From Triparma columacea (lineage: Eukaryota > Sar > Bolidophyceae > Parmales > Triparmaceae): a stretch of DNA of 64,000 bases. The stretch spans positions 1 to 64,000 of the forward strand of contig BRYA01000191.1 in the NCBI GenBank assembly GCA_030267965.1. The letters run 5' to 3'. Made by a program: the position numbers and the translations under genes. The notes beneath the pieces are model-generated. The model saw only the letters and a list, made by a program, of their open reading frames with translations. It did not search any database and was not told the origin of the DNA. Positions 55,172 to 64,000 of this stretch are shown one piece after another. The stretch's first letter is position 1. Each line of letters opens with the position of its first letter.

Positions 55172-56339
55172 TCATCTTCTCCCCCCCCCCCTCCTTCCCC
55201 CCCCGTTATGTGTCTGTGGCGTTGGTGGTGGTTGATTAATCCCTCCCATAACCCCCCCTCTCCCACCCCCGCTTACCCCCTCCCCCTCCCCCCCTCCGAC
55301 TCCCCCCATCATCATACCCCCCATCCCCCCGCTCGTTGTCTTCATGAGTATCTCCATAAGCAGCTCAGGCTCCTTCACAAGTTCCTTAAACCCCTCGCTC
55401 ATCTTGACTCTCTCAAAGTTCTCAAGGACAAAGTCTAGGCTTATCTTCTTCAATACTAAAGCGTTGTGACGGGCGGAGGTTATGAGGAGACCGGATACGC
55501 TTTCTACGTCGATACCACGACGGATTGCATCCTCGCAGATTACCTTCAGACCATCCAACATGTACCTGAGGTGGGGAGAGACGGGAAGGGGGCGGGGGGG
55601 GGGGGGAGCTTTTTACCGTTAGCGGGTAGGGTGGGGAAGGGCCCGACCCGAAAGCCCCGGCGGCGAAAAAACCCCCAAACAAAACGCGTATACAAATGAA
55701 GATCCCCTCCTTGGGAAACTGCGCAAAACTAAAGCTCACCTCTCGCTCACAATCAGGACCTCCACCACGCAGTCTCCCCCAACCCCTTCCTTGACAGTCC
55801 CTGTGTAAAGGTACTCCAGGATGACTAGGAAGACGTTGTAGTTGACGTCTGCGATGGCCACCGGGTTGTGTGGTGTTCCGCTGCTGCTCTCGATCATCCC
55901 GCTGTTGAACATCTGTCTGAAGTAGGAGCTCCTGGCCTTCAGGATGCCCCTGTTGGCTCGGACCATCCTGCCGGAGGGACCGACCTTGAATATGACGTCC
56001 CCGGAACCTTCCATGTCCATGGGGTCCTTGATCCCGTCCTGCGACCGGGAGGGGGCGAAGGAGTTAGCTGCTGGAGGGAGCGAATTAGGCAACAATATAT
56101 CACTTTAGAGGAGGCCGCACGTCGCCCTCCTGCTCACCTCCATGAGCGTCCTATAGTCACCCCTAACGACCTGGAACTCGTCCGATCCGCTCGCCACCGG
56201 TAGCCTGTAGAAGTCCGATAGTACAATGTTCCCGTTGTACCCCCCAAACATGAAAATGTAGCCCCTGTAGTACTCCGCGATCAGACTGCTCCTACCGCAC
56301 GGCTGCGCGTAGTCCTTCGGGAGTAGATGATGTGTGGTT

Positions 56340-56396
<57 letters not shown>

Positions 56397-58184
56397 NNNN
56401 NNNNNNNNNNNNNNNNNNNNNNNNNNNNNNNNNNNNNNNNNNNNNNNNNNNNNNNNNNNNNNNNNNNNNNNNNNNNNNNNNNNNNNNNNNNNNNNNNNNN
56501 NNNTCCCGGGCTCCCCCTTACGCCTTCCCCCCCCCTCCCCTCTTCCCCCCCTCCCGCCCCACCCTCCTCCTCCCAACCCTCGTCCATACCCCCCTCCCCC
56601 CCACCCTCCTCATCGTCAACCCTCCTCCTACGACCGCCCCCGAAGTCACGGGAGCTACGAACGCCACCACCACCAGCGCTCCTGGAATCCTCACCGCCAG
56701 GGAGAGTTACAATTACCTCGGTCCAAGTGTAGAGCTCGAGATCGTATACCCACACATCCCTGAGAAGACAAATTAGGCAGGGGTTAGGGGCATGAGCGTA
56801 TTTTCCCATGCCGCCGTTCCTTCTAGCGGCGATTTTTTTGTTGAGTTTCTCCCACTCACCTGAGCCTCGTGTTCCCGTCGTATCCGCTTAGTAGCCAAAC
56901 CTTTCCCCTCCCTCCCCCCACTCCCGGTACGTGTACGCACGAGTGGAAGTATCTTGGGGATGGTCGCTGTCGGGACCGGCAGGGCATGAGGGACCAGGCC
57001 TGGGACCTGAAGCCGTAGACGTAGAAATCGTTCATCCGGTTCACCCCGTCGTAACCGCCCATTATTAGAATGCACTGGGGAGGGGACGGGAGGGGGGGGT
57101 GAGCGGCAAATCAAACGACGATGGAGATTGCAAAGGCCATAATCCCCACCTCCCTTCTCTACCTCCCCTTACCTTCTCTTCCGCCCCTCCCTCCCCCGGT
57201 CCTCCCCCCGCCTTTATCGGCTGCAGCGGGTGGAAGTCAACGACGCACCAGCACGGGCAGCTCCTGATGCTCGGGCACTCCCTTGTGTCGATGTCGTACC
57301 CTGACCCCAGGAGGCAGGGGGGGGGAGAGCCGTCCTTCTCACTGACCCCTGTGATCTGCACCCAACTGCCACCAGACGAGGAGAGATCGTACCTCCAGAA
57401 GTCATTGAGCCACCTGGGAAAGGGTGGGTTTTGTGTTAGCGTGGCAAGGACGTTTTCCCCTCACATGTACTTGTCATTACTCTCTCACCTGTCCCCATCG
57501 TACCCTCCCAGGAGCCAGTAACCGCCGTCTATGACGGCGGAAACGTACCCAAACCTACAGCTAGGCTTGGGGTTGTTGTTCCCCTGCCGACCGCTTCCCA
57601 TGACTTGCGGAGTCCTAACTGAAGGCCCATCTCTCATATCGTCTTCTCCACCATCCTGTGAGGGAGGAGGTGAGGGAGGAGCGAAGCGACGATGGTTTGC
57701 GTTAATGGGTTGCATCAACATCCAATGGTTTTTCCAAGTGCTTTCCTTTCCCCCCTTCCCTCACCTGTTCCATCCCCGCTCCTTCCCCCACTCCATCCCC
57801 CCCTCCACCTCCCCCCCCATCCCCCTCGTCCAAGCAGGTCCATCCCATGGTCTTCGAATCGAAGCACCAAAGGTCGTTTAGCCATCTGCTCCCATTGTAT
57901 CCCCCAAATACGTAGACCTTGGAACCCTCGCAGGTTAGCACACCGTTGTTCTCACGCGCACCGGGCCAGGGGGCAGTAGGGGACTGCCGTGTTACCTCTG
58001 TCCAGGTCTCGTGAGCGAAGGAATATATGTGTAAATCAGAGACTCTTATTGTTCCACTATAACCCCCAAACATATATAGATGGGTTGGATGAACTGAAGG
58101 GCATAAACATGACGCTGCACCTGAACGAGATGATGGGTGTGGAGGACGGGTAGGTAGGGACTGCCAAAAGGAAAGGCAGGACAT
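55172..58184 (-). CDS. Kelch-BTB-BACK protein (LZTR1-like order)
   Basis: Seven exons: 58184-57765, 57655-57489, 57413-57173, 57074-56860, 56759-56138 (contains the N gap), 56038-55740 and 55565-55172; introns of 75 to 174 bp; phases agree except that the frame through the gap cannot be checked. Kelch blades appear as YMFGGYSG, YVFGGYNGSRWLNDLW, WLLGGYDGDR, LIMGGYDGVNRMNDF, WLLSGYDGNTRLRDVW and IFMFGGYNGNIVLSDFY, that is six. Then a BTB domain (DVIFKVGPSGRMVRANRGIL, FLVILEYLYTGTV) and a BACK-like helical segment, ending in a Gly/Arg tail. The Kelch-first order is that of LZTR1, a cullin-3 substrate adaptor. Ubiquitin-ligase adaptor role is inferred. Confidence 0.85.
56342..56503. other. G homopolymer and 107-N assembly gap
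   Basis: A run of 55 G (56342-56396) precedes N at 56397-56503, inside a Gly/Glu-rich insert of a Kelch gene exon. Length and frame here are unreliable. Apparent poly-Gly and poly-Pro frames crossing it are artefacts. Confidence 0.95.
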
Positions 58185-58451
58185 GTGCGATTGAGAGACT
58201 TTGACTTATTTCAGATGTAGAGCTACACTGGGGTAATTCAAGGAAAGGAGTGGGAGATAATGATCAAATGGTAGCGTTGTTGTGTTGCAAAACTATCGTC
58301 GGATAAAAATGGGGCAATAAAAGGAATGCAAGGATAAATTCCGAAAACCTCCTCGAATCGAAACGCCGAATCCAGCACATCCCAATCCTGTTATTAATAT
58401 TTATTTTAACCCTCAACCACAAGCAACCTTCTAACAACCCTCAACGACCCC

Positions 58452-58793
58452 TCACCTCATTGATACCGATTCTTCCACCCTCTCCCTCTCCTCAATCAAG
58501 CTCTTCTCCTCAACCTCCTCGTCTTCCTCCTCCGGTCTCCAAATAATATTCTGCAGTCTCTTCCTCCCCTCTTCGACCTTATCCAGAGTTTCCCTCTGCC
58601 CGCACGGGTGCCTCAAATTGCTCTCCAAGTGGCACTCCGGTTTGTCGCAGCACTGGAGCTCGCACGCCTCGCAGCCGTACCCACGGAAGAGCAAGTGGGC
58701 GGGGAGGATCTGGTCGCACACTGCGCACCAGGTAGGACGGTAGTAGCGGGTTACCCTGTAGAGGTGTAATACAGTTGGTCCTATACGCCACAA
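58452..58793 (-). CDS. C1-type zinc-finger C-terminal exon, 5' end not found
   Basis: The frame encodes a phorbol-ester/DAG-type C1-like domain: LHLYRVTRYYRPTWCAVC (H-x12-C-x2-C), GYGCEACELQCC and a final His/Cys, then an acidic helical tail ending VEESVSMR before TGA. It has no Met before the domain. A possible acceptor (GTATAG) lies near 58781, but the first exon of the divergent MATE gene begins at 58821. Any upstream exons must therefore run antisense through the MATE gene, or this is a gene fragment. It lies about 270 bp upstream of the Kelch gene start on the same strand; the phases do not fit simple splicing into it. Confidence 0.5.
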   Translation of the reverse strand: MWRIGPTVLHLYRVTRYYRPTWCAVCDQILPAHLLFRGYGCEACELQCCDKPECHLESNLRHPCGQRETLDKVEEGRKRLQNIIWRPEEEDEEVEEKSLIEERERVEESVSMR

Positions 58794-58820
58794 AATAGTT
58801 GTCGACCCGCAACTTCCTCT

Positions 58821-60633
58821 ATGAGTCGCGAATCATGGGAGGAGCCCCTCCTCCCTCTCTCCCCCTCCTCTCTTCCTCCTCCCATATCCAGAAAGAAACT
58901 TACACAACAAATCATCCATGCTGCCGTACCCCAAGCCACCGCCGTCCTCTGCCGTCTTTCCTGTGACATGACCTCCATTGCCATCCTCGGTCACCTCGGT
59001 ACCGCGCAGCTAGCAGGCTCAGCCTTTGCAGGGGTTGTCACCGCCATCTCATCAGTTGTACTTTGGCAGGGCTTCGGGGACGCCCTCATCGGCCTCAGTT
59101 CCCAGGCCGTCGGCGCGGGGAACCCCAAGCTGAGTAGCGTCTGGCTCCAAACCAGCCTCCTCTGCGTCACCATCTGTGCTATTCCTGTAGGGGCGGTCTG
59201 GCTCTTCACAGAGGACATCTTAAGGCTTGTCAGCGACGACGAGGACGTATTGCACTGGGCAGGCAAGTTGCGAGCATCGTGTGACCCGCCCATAACCGCT
59301 GCGACGATTCCCACTAACCAATCCAACGCTGTTCGCTCATCGCTTCGCTCGTCGCTTCGCTCGTCGCTTCGCTTGTCGCTTCGCTTGTCGCTTCGCTTGT
59401 CGCTTCGCTCATCGCTTCGCTCATCTCATCTTAGGCCTTTACGCCAGGTACTCAACCATCTGGCTGCTCCCCGACGCTTGTGTCGGAGCGTTCAGCCAAT
59501 GGTTGAATGGACTGCAGCTGGTCAAACCCACGCTTGGGATTAACTTTGTACTGGTGTGGTATAATTTGGGAGCGAATTGGCTACTTGTCCATGGGTGGGG
59601 GGACTGGGAGGGCCTCGGTTTCATCGGAAGTCCAATCGCTGTCGCCACCACCAAAATATTGCGCGGCATTCTCTTAGTCCTTTACATTTGCGTCGTCAAA
59701 CGCCTGCACGAACCTTACTGGACTCCCTTTTCCTGGGCGGCTTACACAAGCAAGAGGATCAGGACTTTCATGGCACAGGCACTTCCAGCCGCGTGCGTGG
59801 GATTGGTAGAGCAGGCGCAGTTCGTGTTCATAACTGTAATGGTGGAAAGCATTGGGAAGGACCAGCTCGCAGCCCATTCAGGGATGCTCAACATCTTCCA
59901 GCTCGTGACGTGCGGGATGTACGGACTCTCGGACGCGGGAGCTTCCACGGTGGGGATGCTACTGGGCAAAGGCAGCGCAACCGAGGCCAAGCGAGCCGCG
60001 AAGATCCTGCTCGCACTCATGATGATAATGAGTTCGGTGGTCGCGGGAGGATGTAAGTAGATTAGGAAGGGGGGAGGCAGTCTTAATAAGAAGGGCGTCG
60101 ATCAATAGGGGGGTGGGTGGGTGGGTATCATCGTCAAACACTAACACAACCTCCCCCCCCTGTAAAAAGTCATTGGCACGCATAACTTCATTGGTAAAAT
60201 CTTCTCCAAGGACCCGGGAGTCCTCGACTACACCAAGAGCCTCGCGCTTATACTGAGCGCAGCCTACGTGCTCCTCAGCCTAACGTTCTCCTGCTTCGGG
60301 ACGCTTCAAGGGCAGGGGAGACCGCACGTTGCTGCTATTTGCATGTTCGTGGGGCTATGGGGACTGAGTGTGCCGCTGGCGTGGGTGTTTGGGATCAAGA
60401 TGGGCAAGGGGTTGGTAGGCGTTTGGTGGGGTTTGGTCGTGGGGTACTCGTTCATGACGATTTGCATGGTGGGCTTCGTAATCAAGAGTGACTGGGTTGA
60501 ACTTAGTAAGAAAGCAAGGGAGAGGGCGGAGAAGGAGAAGGGGGGGGAAGAAGGAGAGGAAATCAGGGGGGTCGGAGACGACGAGGAGGTGGTCGGAGAC
60601 GACGAGGAGGTGGTCGGAGACGGGCTGCGGTAA
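58821..60633 (+). CDS. MATE-family multidrug/toxin extrusion transporter
   Basis: Exons 58821-59262, 59435-60052 and 60170-60633; 507 aa. The first intron uses a GC donor (CAG|GCAAGT); the second is GT-AG (117 bp). Only the GC donor restores the family sequence VLHWAGLYARYSTIWLLP. Twelve membrane segments are expected. Landmarks: ILGHLGTAQLAGSAFAG, GLSSQAVGAGN, CVGAFSQWLNGLQLVKP (family PxxxxxxxxxYLQAQ region) and GQGRPHVAAICMFVGLWG. MATE carriers export organic cations or flavonoid-like compounds with H+ or Na+ exchange. The C-terminal tail is acidic with a duplicated GDDEEVV unit (24-bp repeat). Confidence 0.92.
59341..59424. repeat. 12-bp minisatellite in MATE intron 1, 7 copies
   Basis: Seven contiguous units of CGCTTCGCTCGT (variants at positions 10 and 11) fill the pyrimidine tract between a CTAAC site near 59314 and the acceptor TTAG at 59431. 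The unit equals the TTCGCTC motif seen singly in other introns here. Confidence 0.95.
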
Positions 60634-60800
60634 CCCTATCTTCTAAAATTTTTATTGGAATGAAAGGAATGCCAAAATTTTCTCCTGATTTCATCATTTT
60701 AAACTTTTTCGGTTAGGGTTAGCCCAGTGAGGGTGAATCCCATTTCTGCCTTCTACCAGCCGCCTTTATCACCCTTGCACGGACTGGGAACTCCACGGTT

Positions 60801-63800
60801 ATGCCGAAACACCCTGCCCTGTCAGGTTATAAGCCCACCCCAACAATTCCCCACGAGAAGAAAAATTGCTTGCCGGCCCAGTACACGCGATATAGTAATA
60901 CCGAAGCTTCTTCGTGGACATGGCACCTTTTATGGACACCACAAGACGACAAGAAGTGCCAACTTCCGATTGTTGACACTGTGCTTTACAAGGAGTCTGA
61001 GATCGACTTCCCCTCAACAACTCCATTGAGGTGGTTGTTCACGAATAGCAAGAACGAGGTAAGAATTTGGCGCCTCATCACGGGTATCGCATCGGACGCG
61101 CCCCCCCTTTACCTCTTTACCTACTTCTCTCTCACTTTTCCTCACCCTTCCTCCACCCCCTTCCTCCCCAGGTTCTTAAAAAGAGCAAGAAGAAGACGAC
61201 GATGAGTGGGTTCTTCGCCCGCTTGATCGGACTCGCAAACGCGGGCACCGTCAGAGTGACGGCGGAGGACGACGCCAAGCTCGCGTCGAAGCCAATTTGC
61301 AATGTATATTTGGACAATGGGCAGGTTATGCCTATGGACGTGAATGAAATTTCTGCGTTACTGAACGCGCAATACAATGGGGGGGGACACGAGCTCCTGG
61401 GAAAGACTCTGGCTATCACGGCAAATGTGAGGGGAGTTTCAAAGAGGGGAAGGGTGAGACTGCAGAACGCTATGAGAATTGTGGACGGGGTAGGCGCACC
61501 CGTATGCGCAAGCTATCGGCTAGTGCCGTTGGGAACGCTGAAAGACACTGCCCCGGGAGCGACTTTCTCCACCTCGCCAAATAGGGCACTTGGGAGGTTG
61601 CTCAGCCGAGACAAAAAGCTAAACAAGAGGCTGGACAGCCACACCAACTCTCTTATCAAACGAATTGAGCACATTAAGGGAGTCAAGGTGTACGCGATAA
61701 TCGTGGACTACCTCGTCGAGGAGCCCCCATCAACCAATAGGATAGACAAATACCAGACTTCCAAGCCTTCAACAAAGGTGCTGGAGGAAGAAGAGGACGG
61801 ATGGGTTTGGCAGGGGGAGCCGAGGATCTGGTTCGAGAGGGCGGTGGATGTTGAGTTTGCGCCAATTCCAAACAAAACTGCTGTAGGGAACGGGGAAGGG
61901 ATGATTGTTGGGGGCATGACGGCAAAGAGGAAGAAGAAGCGAAAGGTTGCGGCAAAGGAAGAAGAAGAGGACCCAGAAGCAGCTGCAGTTGCAGCTGCTT
62001 CGCCGTCCAAGCAACTCAAGCCCTCGCCTGACCTTAACGCTCCGCCATTAGGAACAATCAGGTCTAACTCCGCACCCTCCGACGAGAGGAAGTCTCTCCT
62101 CGAGAGGGCGGGACTCGTATCGAAACAGAAGCTATGCGTTGGGGAATTCTGCGGTTACGACTCGGGCGAAGAATCCTTGATAATGTCGGAGCTGAGTTCA
62201 TCGAACAGCAATAGCAAGGGTGCATCTGCGGCAATAAAGGTCGCGAGGAAGGCGGCGAGGGACGCAAGGGACGGTGCCCGCAGGATGAGGCAGGAAAAAC
62301 AAAACAGGGAGAGGGAAAAACTCGTAAGGTGAGAGATAAATAGATTGAGAGGGATGTAAAGAGAGAAGGGGCGAGGGGAGAGGGGGGGGGGGGGGAGGGA
62401 AATTGATAACGGAGTACTTGTACCAGCGGCTGCATCGCCCAACTGACTCCTCGACCACAACACAGTCTCGGCCTTGTCTCAGCCTCAACTTCCCAAAACA
62501 TTTTCGGAGGCAACAGGGACGGGGAGGGGAACGGAGAGGACAACGACTCGGACATAGACTCGGACTTAGAACGTGAGCTAGCCGAGCATAGGGCGATCCA
62601 ACAAAAGGCGCAGGCGAATGTGAAGCCAGAGAAGAATATTGCCATGTACAAATTAGGTTACAAGAGCATAGCCGCCGCCAAGGAGGACCAGAGGTCGGAG
62701 CTCACCCTCGAGGCCACCTGGTCGCGGTCTCTAAGGCACTGGTGGAGGAGGATGGGTTTGGCGGCAAATGCCCCTTCAAAGACCAAGGCCCTGCTGGTGC
62801 TCAACCCCAAGAAAAACTGCTTCTTCAGCTCCGGCGACCGGCTCCCCATTAGATGGGCATGTCACGGAGACATACAGAGGGTCAATATTGAACTTCATAG
62901 AGACTTTGCAAAGGGATTGGGGCTGGGGAAGAGGATGCGGAGGTGAGCATACATAAACGGCGAGCGAAGCGAGCCGTGGGGGGGGGGATGGGGGGGGGTT
63001 AGGCGCTGAGTAGTATAGGTTTTGAGCGTGAGTGGCTGTCCGTCAGCTGTCCGTAACTGTCCGTAGCTGTCCTTCAGGTGTCCGACACACCATTTCGACT
63101 TTGCCGCCCCCGTAGTTCATTCTAATCCTTCCTGCTCCTCCCCACCGCCCGCCCAACCGCATGTAGCCTCGTAATTTCTGCGCATCGACCCATGGCTACT
63201 GGGATGGGTATTTCACGCGGAAGTTTGCTGTGGAGGATACCCAAGGATTATGACAGGACGGGGGAGGAAAAGTTCAGGCTGCAGAACCAGACCCTTGCGG
63301 AGCGCGAGAAGAGATTAAAGAACAGGAGGGGGGCAGACGAGACCTTCTGGGACGACGAGGATGCGGAAGACGAGAGACGACAGCAGGAGGAGAGTTTCCA
63401 CGAAAAGTATGGAAGGTGGAGAATCGTCATTTCAGCTTCTAGTGGGGTCGAGAAGGGGGTCGTGTTCGCCGTTAGCGACATGTTTTACATCGCCCCCAAG
63501 AGCCACGACTCCAAGATCGGCAAGCGGAAGAACCAGCAGATGATGGAGGTAGAGGACGAGGAGACGGAGGAGCTGCAAGTCCATGCCTGGGGTCAGCAGC
63601 TGGGGAGGAGGAGGTAAGAAGAGAGGCCGCGAGCGAAGGGTTACCAGCGCAGCGAGCTGCGTAGATGCTTGTTTTTGCCAACAGGCTTGAGCTTCTGTAT
63701 GCTCTCTCTCAATCTAACACAATACCCTCACTATTATATTCATCTTCCTTCGCTTTGCTTTGTTCGCCGCAGCAATAACGCGGCCTTCCTTGACAACATG

Positions 63801-64000
63801 TTAGGAAGGGTGATGGGGGTCGACGAAGACGACCTTTACAAGAGCGGCGCCATGACTGACTTTTACAGGAACGTGGATGTCTGCTCGTGCTGCTACAAGC
63901 AGTACAGGATCTTGGACGGAAGGAGGGAGAAGATGAGGACGGCGGCTCGCCAACACAACAGGATTCACCCCCAGGCCATTTCGACGAGCAAAGAGGGAGC
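60801..64000 (+). CDS. Large unknown protein with KNH1-like beta-sandwich domain, truncated at window edge
   Basis: Exons 60801-61058, 61172-62328, 62517-62942, 63167-63613 and 63773 to beyond the window; introns of 113 to 224 bp, all phases agree; 838 residues visible. Starts MPKHPALSGYKPT; no signal peptide. Exon 2 has a compact region (KPICNVYLDNGQVMPMD, HELLGKTLAITANV), then a basic NLS-like KRKKKRK and a Glu/Ala-rich linker. Exons 3-4 contain VLNPKKNCFFSSGDRLPIRW ... IQRVNIELHRD and YGRWRIVISAS ... AVSDMFYIAP, which look like the Kre9/KNH1 or Ser-Thr-rich GPI-anchor beta-sandwich, here split by a charged insert. Exon 5 has CSCCYKQYRILDGRR. Function unknown. Confidence 0.7.

Noticed and set aside
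56327..56809. Poly-Gly and poly-Pro proteins across the N gap
   Set aside because: They consist of a G homopolymer and unknown bases and are not credible as genes.
59341..59424. CRISPR-like array
   Set aside because: Units are contiguous with no spacers and lie in a eukaryotic intron.

Overview
This is nuclear DNA of a protist. At least 37 short spliceosomal introns (75 to 224 bp, mostly GTGAGN/GTAAGN donors, CTAAC or CTAAT branch-like sites, pyrimidine tract, AG) can be placed because reading frame and phase continue across each junction. The gene set (BBS4, COG6, TAF1, TMTC, sAC-type cyclase, a trehalose-phosphate synthase with a starch-binding domain, BspA-type leucine-rich repeats, DUF285-like repeats) fits a photosynthetic stramenopile, perhaps a bolidophyte (Triparma-like) or another diatom relative. 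That placement is inference. BBS4 implies a cilium or flagellum at some life stage. Gene density is high (about 27 genes in 64 kb). Many neighbours are divergent with only 90 to 360 bp between start codons.

Layout. 0.2-8.7 kb (minus): a giant membrane protein with five START-like modules and two XK-related-like membrane modules, interrupted by a one-base frameshift. 9.3-13.3 kb (minus): TMTC-type O-mannosyltransferase and a double RING-finger protein. 13.7-17.1 kb (plus): PAP2 phosphatase and COG6. 17.3-20.4 kb: a less GC-rich patch with a small unknown gene, an AT-rich island, a gene fragment cut by an assembly gap, a sulfotransferase-like gene with an in-frame stop, and a dispersed direct repeat. 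20.4-28.7 kb (minus): a 2,624-aa protein joining a soluble-type adenylate cyclase and its ATPase to PH, C2, GYF-like and cAMP-phosphodiesterase domains. 28.7-34.6 kb: an unknown protein and TAF1. 34.8-40.2 kb: aldo/keto reductase and CBM20-TPS-TPP. 40.3-44.3 kb: an unknown small gene, BBS4 and a sedolisin protease. 44.5-48.8 kb: an unknown protein, RluA-type pseudouridine synthase, a BspA-type LRR protein and a DUF285-like gene. 49.1-55.0 kb: sugar porter, lysine-methyltransferase-like protein, phytol/dolichol-kinase-like protein and a C2H2 zinc-finger protein. 55.2-64 kb: Kelch-BTB-BACK protein, an orphan C1 domain, MATE transporter, and a large unknown gene running off the right edge.

There is no operon. 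Shared themes are lipid and membrane handling (START/XKR-like, PAP2, phytol-kinase-like, COG6), cAMP turnover in a single polypeptide, and carbohydrate sensing or transport (CBM20-TPS whose catalytic motifs are degenerate, sugar porter).

The most notable items are the cyclase-phosphodiesterase fusion, the START5-XKR2 protein, the TPS/TPP that has lost catalytic residues in both halves, a recurrent TTCGCTC intron motif that has expanded into a minisatellite in a GC-AG intron, and tandem duplications that copy only the 3' ends of genes. Two N gaps (18614-18638 and 56397-56503) are flanked by long C or G runs, so nearby sequence is less trustworthy.
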